Shown here in pieces: positions 1 through 7,257 of a DNA stretch of 7,391 nt. This DNA is from an uncultured Christensenellaceae bacterium (GTDB lineage Bacteria > Bacillota_A > Clostridia > Christensenellales > UBA3700): the NCBI GenBank assembly GCA_944381335.1, contig CALWKT010000007.1, forward strand, positions 1 to 7,391, read 5' to 3'. The notes below the pieces were generated by a model. That model was not told the DNA's origin. It worked only from the letters and a program-made list of their open reading frames with translations, and did not search any database. Position 1 is the stretch's first letter. Every line of letters starts with the position of its first letter. A program made the translations under genes and the position numbers.

Positions 1-1930
1 CGTCTCCCGCAAGAACGTACGGCTCGCCCTTGTACGCCGCGTTTTTATCGCTGTCGCAGCATCTTTCTACGGGATTCAGCAACTTTAATACTTTGTTCGC
101 CTGCTGTTTATCTCCCGCCTTGCAGCATGCGAGCAGATACCATACGGCGGCATGCGTATACTGCCCTCCGTTTTCTCTTACTCCCTGCGGATACGACGAG
201 ATGTAGCCGTACCGCTTTTTTCCGTCGAAAGGCGGATCGAACAGTCTGACCGCGCCGCAGTCTTCGTCAACCAGAGTACGCGCCGCGTCCATAGCGATTT
301 TTCTCTCTCCGTCCGTTCCGATCTTTGCTATCTCCGCCCAGCATTGACAAAGAAGATCGGTCCTGCACGCTTTCGATCTTTTCACTCCGAGCCACTCGCC
401 GTCGTCGGTGAACGCCCTCGCCCATCTGCCGTCGAAATATGCGTTTTTCAACGCTTCTCTCAGCTTCGTCGCAACGCGTCTGTATCTTCCCGCGCTTTCA
501 ACGTCGATATATCCGCAGAATTTTTCTATCACTTCGACGGCGAACTCAGTCAGCCAGACGCTTTCTCCTCTGCCGCGCATACCTATTCCGTTGAGCGCGT
601 CGTTCCAGTCTCCGCCGCCGATAAGCAGTAATCCGTGCTCGCCGGTTACAATCGCGCTGTCTATCGCCCTCTGAAGATGAAGAAGAAGTTTTTCTCTTAC
701 CCCGGCGTATCTGCCGTGCTCAAGCCGCGCTTCCTGAAGATCGTCCAGCGGCTGTCCGGTCAGATAGCCGCACGTCTCGTCCAGTATGCTTTCGTCTCCG
801 GTATGAGAGATATATTCGCAGGTAACGTAAGGCAGAAAAAGTCTGTCGTCGCTTATCCTGGTCCTGACTCCGAAAGCGGGTGAATGCCACCAGTGCATCA
901 CGTCGCCTTCGATATACTGCCTTTCTGCGCAAAGAAGAATGTGTTCTCGCACCCTCAAAGGGTCGCTCCAGATAAGCGCGAGACAGTCCTGAAGCTGATC
1001 TCTGAAGCCGACCGCGCCGCCCGCCTGGTAAAAACCGCATTTTCCGTTTATCCTTGACGATAACACCTGATAAGGCAGATTGTTGAAAAGAAAACGCAGA
1101 GATTCGTCTCCTTCTTTTAATATCGGTGCAGACGTCTGAGACAGTTTTTTCTCCGTGATTTCGCATATTGCCCGGATATCGCTCTCCCTTGCTTCTTTCA
1201 GAGTCTCTTCTCCGTCGCAAAGCGCGAACGTCACCTCCGATACTCCGTGTTTCGGCACTTCCGCTCTGACCGTCGCTCCGCAAAGCGGATTATTGAAAGG
1301 ACTTGAGCTTCTCTTGGGATTGAAACCGTTGATCCCGCGCGAGATTGCCTGAACGCGGTCGGTGATAAGCTCGCAGGCGTTTTTCGCGTAAAGAAAGTAT
1401 TCCCTGTCGTTCGCCGCGTTTACGACTCTCACGGCGTCTTTTCCCGTCTGCTCGCAGAAAACGAAGGAACAATTTCCCGTACCGTCGGCGTAAGGCTCCG
1501 CGATATAGCTTATCTCAAGGTCAAGTTTCTTGTCTGTCAGATTGCGGATGCTGAGTATATTTGCAATTATCCTGCCGTCTTTTCCCAGAGTTTTTTTAAG
1601 AAAATATTCCGCTTTTCCCGTCCTGCCGACGTACAGCGTGTAACCTTTGGCGTGCCTGACGTAGCCGCCCGGATTCAGCTTGTTTACCCTGATAACGGAA
1701 ACACCGTCCGAAACGAGGATCCTTTCGCACGGCGGGTCGCTCACCGGATCGTTGCTCCAGCCGGTCAGCTTGTTTGACTGGCTGTTCAGAAAGTAACAAA
1801 AGCCTCCGCCGTTTTCAGTCGCTACGAATCCGCCGTTTTCCGCGCAGGTCACGCCGGAATACGGCGCGCCGGGAACAGACGTGACGACGTAATCTCCGTT
1901 TTCCGCGAATCCGCCGTTTCCCGAAGGGAA
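1..1930 (-). other. GH94 phosphorylase domain, C-terminally cut (residues about 1745-2387)
   Basis: GH94 enzymes split beta-glucosidic bonds with phosphate by inversion. In Brucella Cgs this domain controls ring size by phosphorolysis of the growing chain. Visible motifs: NGGF (1749-1752), WSNDPVSDPP (1802-1811), GFRDQLQD (2052-2059), HWWH (2090-2093) followed by GVRTRISDD (2098-2106), GGGDWNDALN (2182-2191) with the general-acid Asp in DWND, and NGGQYTHA (2331-2338). All expected polar residues of the active site that lie inside the window are present. The glycine- and tryptophan-rich end of the barrel lies beyond the left edge. Confidence 0.88.
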
Positions 1931-4900
1931 AACAACGGGCGGAACGCACTGTGAAAACGCGACGTCGCCGCTTCTCCTTCTCACCGCTATCGCCGTGTTG
2001 AACACGTTTTCCTTTATCTCGTTTTTCATTACCCGGAACGCTTGCGACAACAGATTTTTCACGTCTGCCGACCTGACTGAACTTATGTTCGTGAAAGAGA
2101 CGAACGGCAGCGACGCGAGATCTGAAACGGTCGATCTTTCGCATATCTCCTTCTGCGTTTCACGGTTGTAGCCGTCGCTTTCGTCGTAAAGCACGACCAG
2201 TCTGAGACCTATCCCGAGAAGCCGGCACGCGATCGCGCTTTTCACCGCCTTTTTCGTAAACGCGGCGTTGCCGTCGTATCTTAACACAAGCGTCTTTACC
2301 GGGTCGTTCGTCATGCGCTGTTGCGCCTTGGCGAGAAGCGCGCTTTTCGGAAAAGGCTCGTACAGAAGTTTTGCGGCGAGCTTCTGCGCGTAAACCGCGG
2401 TCTCTTCGTCGGACAGATACTTTTCCAGGACTCCGGTCTCTCCGTCCGGTCTGAACGAAGCGTACCCGCTGAAGTCGGTCGAAACGACTCTTCCAACCGA
2501 ACTTCTGAGCGAGCTTTCCTCTTCTGCGCACTGCATCACGACGGTGACCGTTCTGCTCTGTCCGGGAAGGAGCGAAAACGCGCATTTAAGCCCGAGGCAC
2601 GGAGATATCACGTCTCCGAAAGACGCCCCGCACTTTCCGAACGCAAACTCCGGATTGCTTTCGTCCCTGTTCCTGCCGTAGAGATTTGCCCTGTTGCTCT
2701 CTGCGAGAATTTCACCCTCCGCAAGCATCGTTGCCGAGAAGCTGAAGCCTCCCGTGCTTTCTCTCGGTTTCCTTTTCATATACAGCGTACCTGTCTCACG
2801 GTCGAAAACCGTGCTGACGAACAGATCTGAAAACGCCGGATGCGCCGCGTATTCGCTCCGTCCGGCAAGCGCGGTACGGCAGGCAAAGACAAACTCGTAA
2901 TTCTTCTGTCTGTCCGAGCTGTTCTTTACCGTAAATTCCCTGACTTCTCCGCTTATCACGGTCGGAGTATACACCTTCATCCGGCAATCGTGCCTGACGT
3001 TTTCAAACTCCGCGCAGTCAGACGAAAAACGCGCTCTGAAAGATCCGCCGTCCTTCTTGAGCGGCGCGAACGTCGGAGAAAAGACTTCTCCGTCGCAGAT
3101 GAAATATCCGAACGCGCCTGAATTCTTGCAGAAATCGGGAGAAAACACGTTAATATCCTTGTCTCTCCATTCGGAATAACCGCAACCGTAATCGTCTATC
3201 ACCACGCCGTATTCCTTTCCGTACAGCAGACATGTCTGAGGAAATTCCGAAAGCGCGATCTCTCTCGAATAGCGCGGCTTAGTTTTCCCGTACACGAAAT
3301 CGTGTCTTCTTCTTTTCGCCGCGCGCTCCCCGCTCTCTTTTTCTTCGAGCATCAGCAGACCGCCGCGCATTCTGTCGTCGGCAATAAAATATTTTGTCAA
3401 CGCGCCGCCGGTAAGCGCGTTGGTGATAGCGCACAGTATCATTCCCTGATGGTGTGTCATCGAAGAACAGACCGTGTTTTTACCCGAAGTATAATCCATC
3501 GCTTCGTAAAAACCAAGGTCTCCGAAGCAGCCGCACGCCTCGAATTTCTTCAGATTGTCAGTTGCCTTTTCTGGCGCGTACGGCAGAGACAGCGCGCTTG
3601 CGTAAGGCGTTACGACGCATTTGTCGTCTGCGTTTCTCAAAGCGAGTGATGACAGACCGTGAGCCTTGTACTGATAAATCGCATTGTCGTCGAACGCGTA
3701 ATAACCGCTTTCGCTTATCCCCCACAATCCGCAGCATTTTGCCAGGCTCATCGTCATGACCGCTCTTTTTGCGCTCTCAGTTATCAGCGAACCTCTGACG
3801 TCCGGCAAAAATATCTGCGGCATAAGATATTCGAACGCGGTGCCCGACCACGAAGCCAGCACGCTGCCGTGAGAACGCACGCAAAGGCGCGACATCGTTC
3901 TCCAGACAGCGTCGTCGCAGGAATTGCAACTTGCGATATACGCCGCCAGCCTCGCTTCGCTTGCCAGCATGTCGTAATGCCCTTCGTATCTTTTCGCGCC
4001 CGCGTTGTAGCCGATATACAACAGATTTCTGCTTTTGTCGGTGAGCGCGGAAAAATCCGTTTCGTCTATAAGTTTTTTACATCTTTCCGCCGTTTCACTG
4101 TATCCGTTTTTTTCGCAGAAACCTTTGCAGACGGTCAGAGCCGCCACGAAATTTCCGCTGTCAGCCGAAGATACGAAAAACGGATTGACCGGCTTTGCCG
4201 TCGCGACGTCGTACCAGTTGTAAAGATGACCTTTCCATTTCTCCAGCTTTTCGCACTCAGATACGAGCGCGCTTATCGTCGCATTTGCGCGGCATCCGGA
4301 TTCTATTCCTAGTTCTGCCGCGCATACCGCCGAAAGCAACGCGTAACCGATGTTCGTCGGAGAGGTCGTCGCGCTTTTCCCATTGGGTGGATAGAACTGG
4401 ATATTGTCGCAAGGAAGTCCCTCTCCTACCTCATTGAAATACGCACAGGTGCTTTCCGCATACCGCCTGAGAGTTTCAGCGGTTTCCGCAGTGATCGTGC
4501 GCTTTTGAGGCTGTTTTCCTGCAAAATATATCAATGTCGTATACGCCAGAAATACGGCAACGTAAACGAGCGCGGGAACTGAAAATCCGAACGCAAGTGC
4601 CGCCGTTGCTACCGCCGCGCACGGAAACCAGACTGCCGCCGCATGAGAAGCGTAACCCTTTTTCCCTTGCAACTGCGCGAACGGTTTCCACTTCAGAAGC
4701 GACTGAGAATTGAAAACGTAATCGAAGAATGTCCCCGCTATAACGGCAATATTCGTCACGGCATGAAAAGGAAGTTCGACCACGTCGCGAACAGCCTGCT
4801 TTACAGTGAACGCGATCCTTCCGAAAACAGCCTTGGGTCTGGTGCCGGGGCTGGTATATACAGCCACGGCGAGCGAAGCCGCAGGCGCCGCAAAACTGGC

Positions 4901-7162
4901 AAAAAAAAGACCGATCAGCAAAAGCGGACTTAAATAATATAACGCAAATATCCATAAAACGAAAGCCGCAACAGGCGCGAGACAGGAGAATGCGTTTTTG
5001 AGAATGATATAGCCGTATATGCCGTCAGAACAATACTTTTTTCCTGCGTACGGCAAAAGCAGCAGATCGCCTCTTTTCCATCTCTTCTGCCTGGCGACGT
5101 CGCTGACAAAATTGTCCGGGGCGTCCTCGGACGTAGCGAGATTGAGCGACCCTGTCACGGTCAGCGCGCCCTCGAGTATATCGTGGCTGAGGATCTTCCC
5201 GTCCGGCACCGCCGCCGAAGTTTTTTCGTGAAACGCCCTGAGCGAATATATCCCCTTGCCGCAGAAAACCGACCTGCCGCAAAGATCGTAATAAAAATCG
5301 TCGTATGAGCAGTATGTCTGAAAACCCGAACTCTGTGAAAAATTGCGCGAATAAGGAGTTTTCAGCGAACTGAGCGAATATACCGACGAAAACGCGAGCA
5401 TATCGTATTTTGCGTTGAGAGGGTGAAGCGCGGTGTTGATCGCAGTCCTCACCTCTCCGGCTCCCAGCTTGCTGTCTGCGTCCAGAGTGATCACAAAGCG
5501 CGGACAGAACCTGAAATCAGTTGAAACAAAGCTGAATTTGCTCCTGTCGCCCGTCAGTAACAATTCGTTGAAATCTCTGACCGCTCCGCGCTTTCTTTCG
5601 TACGCGCCGAACTTTTTGCCCTTTCTTACTCTACGTCTTACCAGCGCGGTGAAATTCTTTCTGTCAGAATATTTTTCAAGCGCGCAGATCACGTTGAAAT
5701 CCCCGTCGTCGCTCTCTTTGTCGCTTTCTTTGAGGTCGCAGAGAAGAAAATACCTGACGTTTTCCTCGTCGTTCACCGCCTGGAGCGCAAGCAGATTTTT
5801 TACTGCTTCCTCAGCTTCCTCGGCGCATGTGATATAATGCGAAACCACGACCGCCGTCGCTCCTTCTTCAGGAACTTTCGCGTAGTTAAGCCTCGGAACG
5901 GGTCTTTTGGGAAGCAGAAAAGAAAGCGCCCTTTCAACGATGTATGCGCACGCGGGAAAACTTGCGGTAAACGTCAGCACTCCCACAGCGACGGCAAGCG
6001 CGGTCTCAGGCAGAAAAATCGCAGAGACGACGGAGAACGCCGCCTGAAGTATGAAAACCGAGCAATAATATATCCATTTGTCCGCCGCATAGGAATTCTT
6101 TTTCAGTTTCGCAGTCGTCTTTCCCTTGAGATGCGCCCTGAGATTGTAGCGGTAATCGAAAATTATTTCCCCGAAATGCTTGTCAAAAGCGGCGGCAAGA
6201 TCGAACGCTCCCTTCGCAACCGAATATTCTCCGGCGCCGAAATATACCGAAAGCCTGTATACCGCCGCAAGATATTGCCGCTTTGACTCCGCGTCGCTTT
6301 CTCTGTAACCCGCGTCTCTTTCAAAATAAGCGTTTACGGGCGAAAGCGATATGATGAACGCGGTGTCGAAAACAGTCGGAAGTTCCTTCAGAGAGGTGAC
6401 CGCATTGCCGATCGCCGCCGAGTAATCGTTGAGCGCGCCGGCAAAAGCGAAGTCTACGTTTTCTTCGTTTACAGCGGTATTCCTGCTGTAAAACACAGCC
6501 GGGATCTTTTTGCCGCTCTGCTTGTAAAAATACAGATACCCTTCCTTCTTAGAATATCTCGGGTCCGGTTCTCTGTCTTCTTCCGCTCTCAATCTTGCCT
6601 TTTCGATCGTTCTGATCCTGTCGCAGACGTATGCGATCTTTCTGATCAGCGCGACTTCGAACGCTCCTTTCAGCGAAAATATCTCCTCGTAAGTCAGAGG
6701 CGCGTATCTGTTGAATTCCTTTACCGCCCCGGATATGCTCGCGGCGTCTATCCTGCAATAATTCTGAGAAACCAGCGTGCCTGCAAGGTGAAGTACCCTG
6801 GCTTCTCCTTTATGCGGAAGCGCCGCAAAACTTCTGTATACGTTTGCTTTTATTCCTGCGGTAAAAGTCCTGTAATTTTCATATAGCCATTTTTCACATT
6901 CAAAAAGACTTTCTCCTCGCTTAGCTTTGGCGCAGACGATTTTGTACGCTCGCCTTATCTTGCGGAGAGACGACCCCACGTCGGGCGCCGCCCCGACTTT
7001 TTCAACGTCCTTGAGCGCAAGCGCAAGCTGTTTTATGTTGGCGATCCTGTCGCCGCCTATCAGGTATTCCCCGTAATCGAATTCCCGCGATTTCTGAGCC
7101 ACTACTGCGGCAAGACTGACCGCCGCGAGCACTGAAAGCGCAGTGATGATGTAAATAAACAT
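1..7162 (-). CDS. ndvB: Cyclic beta-1,2-glucan synthase (NdvB/Cgs family), 3' end beyond window
   Basis: This inner-membrane enzyme would make cyclic beta-1,2-glucan from UDP-glucose. The frame is open for 2387 codons with no stop and leaves the left edge. ATG 7162 is chosen because GGAGG lies 6 bases upstream and a hydrophobic segment follows at once. Visible order: membrane anchor 1-22; helical N-terminal domain about 25-360; two membrane segments 363-418; GT84 domain about 425-715 with ERKRG (522-526), DAD (561-563), GKGIY (635-639), SHDILEG (659-665) and RQKRW (691-695); about four membrane segments 724-881; glycoamylase-like cyclisation domain about 890-1275; beta-sandwich about 1300-1545; GH94 domain from about 1745 with GGGDWND (2182-2188). 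Brucella Cgs is close to 2,870 residues, and the last residues here resemble the family's YKVEPYVVAAD stretch, so I estimate 150-450 residues are missing. The family call is firm. That the product is the beta-1,2 ring is inferred. The symbol is by family only. Cysteine content is unusually high. Confidence 0.93.
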   Translation of the reverse strand, partial: MFIYIITALSVLAAVSLAAVVAQKSREFDYGEYLIGGDRIANIKQLALALKDVEKVGAAPDVGSSLRKIRRAYKIVCAKAKRGESLFECEKWLYENYRTFTAGIKANVYRSFAALPHKGEARVLHLAGTLVSQNYCRIDAASISGAVKEFNRYAPLTYEEIFSLKGAFEVALIRKIAYVCDRIRTIEKARLRAEEDREPDPRYSKKEGYLYFYKQSGKKIPAVFYSRNTAVNEENVDFAFAGALNDYSAAIGNAVTSLKELPTVFDTAFIISLSPVNAYFERDAGYRESDAESKRQYLAAVYRLSVYFGAGEYSVAKGAFDLAAAFDKHFGEIIFDYRYNLRAHLKGKTTAKLKKNSYAADKWIYYCSVFILQAAFSVVSAIFLPETALAVAVGVLTFTASFPACAYIVERALSFLLPKRPVPRLNYAKVPEEGATAVVVSHYITCAEEAEEAVKNLLALQAVNDEENVRYFLLCDLKESDKESDDGDFNVICALEKYSDRKNFTALVRRRVRKGKKFGAYERKRGAVRDFNELLLTGDRSKFSFVSTDFRFCPRFVITLDADSKLGAGEVRTAINTALHPLNAKYDMLAFSSVYSLSSLKTPYSRNFSQSSGFQTYCSYDDFYYDLCGRSVFCGKGIYSLRAFHEKTSAAVPDGKILSHDILEGALTVTGSLNLATSEDAPDNFVSDVARQKRWKRGDLLLLPYAGKKYCSDGIYGYIILKNAFSCLAPVAAFVLWIFALYYLSPLLLIGLFFASFAAPAASLAVAVYTSPGTRPKAVFGRIAFTVKQAVRDVVELPFHAVTNIAVIAGTFFDYVFNSQSLLKWKPFAQLQGKKGYASHAAAVWFPCAAVATAALAFGFSVPALVYVAVFLAYTTLIYFAGKQPQKRTITAETAETLRRYAESTCAYFNEVGEGLPCDNIQFYPPNGKSATTSPTNIGYALLSAVCAAELGIESGCRANATISALVSECEKLEKWKGHLYNWYDVATAKPVNPFFVSSADSGNFVAALTVCKGFCEKNGYSETAERCKKLIDETDFSALTDKSRNLLYIGYNAGAKRYEGHYDMLASEARLAAYIASCNSCDDAVWRTMSRLCVRSHGSVLASWSGTAFEYLMPQIFLPDVRGSLITESAKRAVMTMSLAKCCGLWGISESGYYAFDDNAIYQYKAHGLSSLALRNADDKCVVTPYASALSLPYAPEKATDNLKKFEACGCFGDLGFYEAMDYTSGKNTVCSSMTHHQGMILCAITNALTGGALTKYFIADDRMRGGLLMLEEKESGERAAKRRRHDFVYGKTKPRYSREIALSEFPQTCLLYGKEYGVVIDDYGCGYSEWRDKDINVFSPDFCKNSGAFGYFICDGEVFSPTFAPLKKDGGSFRARFSSDCAEFENVRHDCRMKVYTPTVISGEVREFTVKNSSDRQKNYEFVFACRTALAGRSEYAAHPAFSDLFVSTVFDRETGTLYMKRKPRESTGGFSFSATMLAEGEILAESNRANLYGRNRDESNPEFAFGKCGASFGDVISPCLGLKCAFSLLPGQSRTVTVVMQCAEEESSLRSSVGRVVSTDFSGYASFRPDGETGVLEKYLSDEETAVYAQKLAAKLLYEPFPKSALLAKAQQRMTNDPVKTLVLRYDGNAAFTKKAVKSAIACRLLGIGLRLVVLYDESDGYNRETQKEICERSTVSDLASLPFVSFTNISSVRSADVKNLLSQAFRVMKNEIKENVFNTAIAVRRRSGDVAFSQCVPPVVFPSGNGGFAENGDYVVTSVPGAPYSGVTCAENGGFVATENGGGFCYFLNSQSNKLTGWSNDPVSDPPCERILVSDGVSVIRVNKLNPGGYVRHAKGYTLYVGRTGKAEYFLKKTLGKDGRIIANILSIRNLTDKKLDLEISYIAEPYADGTGNCSFVFCEQTGKDAVRVVNAANDREYFLYAKNACELITDRVQAISRGINGFNPKRSSSPFNNPLCGATVRAEVPKHGVSEVTFALCDGEETLKEARESDIRAICEITEKKLSQTSAPILKEGDESLRFLFNNLPYQVLSSRINGKCGFYQAGGAVGFRDQLQDCLALIWSDPLRVREHILLCAERQYIEGDVMHWWHSPAFGVRTRISDDRLFLPYVTCEYISHTGDESILDETCGYLTGQPLDDLQEARLEHGRYAGVREKLLLHLQRAIDSAIVTGEHGLLLIGGGDWNDALNGIGMRGRGESVWLTEFAVEVIEKFCGYIDVESAGRYRRVATKLREALKNAYFDGRWARAFTDDGEWLGVKRSKACRTDLLCQCWAEIAKIGTDGERKIAMDAARTLVDEDCGAVRLFDPPFDGKKRYGYISSYPQGVRENGGQYTHAAVWYLLACCKAGDKQQANKVLKLLNPVERCCDSDKNAAYKGEPYVLAGD
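2528..3265 (-). other. First GH94-type beta-sandwich (residues about 1300-1545)
   Basis: This is the non-catalytic sugar-binding-like domain that precedes the phosphorylase half in NdvB-type proteins (older name: glycosyltransferase 36 associated family). Recognisable pieces are YSEWRD (1329-1334), HPAFSDLF (1441-1448), a MKRKPR match, and a SNRANLYGRNR stretch corresponding to the family's D-R-x-x-F-L-G-R-G-R. A linker region of about 200 residues separates it from the GH94 domain. Confidence 0.75.
3338..4495 (-). other. Glycoamylase-like cyclisation domain (residues about 890-1275)
   Basis: The module matches the middle domain of cyclic beta-1,2-glucan synthases, which closes linear chains into rings by transglycosylation and has been classified as GH189 (from memory). 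Motifs in order: TSPTNIG (933-939), GHLYNWYD (978-985), SSADSGNF (998-1005), WGISES (1147-1152), a YQYKAHG match soon after, and MTHHQGM (1235-1241), which is AHHQGM in most relatives. It ends with LLMLEEK, the counterpart of the family's LLQE. Glu1151 and Asp1001 are conserved acidic residues and candidates for catalysis, which the sequence alone cannot settle. Confidence 0.85.
4520..4993 (-). other. Transmembrane bundle after the GT84 domain (residues 724-881)
   Basis: Four hydrophobic stretches can be seen at about 725-744, 746-769, 844-860 and 862-880, with a cytosolic loop at 770-843. That loop contains a partly hydrophobic, possibly amphipathic piece around 797-817. Placement after GT84 and before the cyclisation domain matches the family. 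Exact boundaries are by eye. Confidence 0.75.
5018..5890 (-). other. GT84 glucosyltransferase domain (residues about 425-715)
   Basis: This module elongates the beta-1,2-glucan chain from UDP-glucose in the cytosol. In order it shows YERKRG (521-526), LDADS (560-564) as the DxD-type metal and nucleotide-sugar motif, a HPLN match shortly after, GKGIY (635-639), SHDILEG (659-665) with the likely base Asp661 or Glu664, and RQKRWKRGD (691-699), the counterpart of the QxxRW motif of processive GT-A enzymes. All the key acidic and Arg-Trp residues are present, so the domain looks active. The family's usual GDWQLLPW reads GDLLLLPY here. Confidence 0.88.
5909..6076 (-). other. Transmembrane hairpin before the GT84 domain (residues 363-418)
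   Basis: Two hydrophobic segments (about 363-384 and 388-409), separated by Pro-Glu-Thr, end at Leu-Leu-Pro-Lys. They sit just before the glucosyltransferase domain, where the family carries its first membrane pair. A hairpin here keeps both the N-terminal domain and the GT84 domain on the cytosolic side. Confidence 0.75.
7097..7162 (-). other. N-terminal membrane anchor of the synthase (residues 1-22)
   Basis: The protein opens with MFIYIITALSVLAAVSLAAV, an uninterrupted hydrophobic stretch with no charge before residue 23 (Gln-Lys-Ser-Arg follows). It lacks a positively charged n-region and a clear cleavage site, so it looks like a signal anchor, not a cleaved signal peptide. The charges after it suggest the following domain is cytosolic with the extreme N-terminus outside. 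Confidence 0.7.
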
Positions 7163-7166
7163 TTTG

Positions 7167-7173
7167 CACCTCC
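7167..7173 (-). promoter_or_regulatory. Ribosome binding site of the synthase gene
   Basis: GGAGGTG on the minus strand is a near-perfect complement to the 16S rRNA 3' end. The GGAGG core is separated from ATG 7162 by six bases. This fixes the start codon and predicts efficient initiation. Confidence 0.88.
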
Positions 7174-7200
7174 GGACGCAATTATTCACATCATGACGGC

Positions 7201-7229
7201 ATTTTAAAATATTTTGATGAAAGTTGAGA
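7201..7229 (-). promoter_or_regulatory. Weak candidate promoter for the synthase gene
   Basis: TAAAAT at 7206-7201 matches the sigma-A type -10 box TATAAT in five of six bases and would give a leader of roughly 30 bases before the ATG. The hexamer 17 bases upstream (TCTCAA, 7229-7224) is a poor match to TTGACA, and there is no TG extension. This is the best candidate in the gap between the rnpB terminator and the gene, but the surrounding run of A and T could give such a match by chance. Confidence 0.22.
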
Positions 7230-7235
7230 GGAAAT

Positions 7236-7257
7236 AAAAAAAGACCCCTTGCGGGGC
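7236..7257 (-). terminator. Intrinsic terminator after rnpB
   Basis: On the minus strand CCCC-GCAA-GGGG forms a four-pair GC stem with a stable GNRA loop, extendable by one G-U pair. It is followed by TC and seven T, then ATTT. It directly follows the RNase P RNA 3' end and probably ends that transcript. The stem is short, so some read-through into the synthase gene is possible. An alternative pairing of AGACC (7267-7263) with GGTCT (7246-7242) exists, but AGACC probably belongs to RNase P helix P1. Confidence 0.8.

Noticed and set aside
152..631. Plus-strand open frame of 159 codons
   Set aside because: It is antisense to conserved GH94 motifs (GGGDWND, NGGQYTHA) that are read on the minus strand, and it has no family signature of its own.
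1820..1920. Repeated AACGGCGGA segments coding Asn-Gly-Gly at residues 1749, 1776 and 1784
   Set aside because: The Asn-Gly-Gly-Phe and Glu-Asn-Gly-Gly positions correspond to known family motifs at the start of the GH94 domain. Spacing is irregular, so this is not a tandem repeat array.
720..2585. Several Arg-rich minus-strand frames (for example 720-1283, 1815-2144, 2160-2585)
   Set aside because: They are alternative-frame readings of the synthase gene. The high Arg and Ser content reflects its codon bias, and none has a ribosome binding site or domain.
3659..4312. Plus-strand open frame of 217 codons, the longest closed frame in the window
   Set aside because: It lies opposite the cyclisation domain of the synthase. 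Its translation is rich in Arg, Ser and Phe with no recognisable motif, and it has no ribosome binding site. It is a shadow of the minus-strand gene.
4476..4955. Minus-strand open frame of 159 codons with hydrophobic, cysteine-rich start
   Set aside because: It is out of frame with the synthase, overlapping its membrane-bundle region. The in-frame reading continues conserved motifs on both sides.
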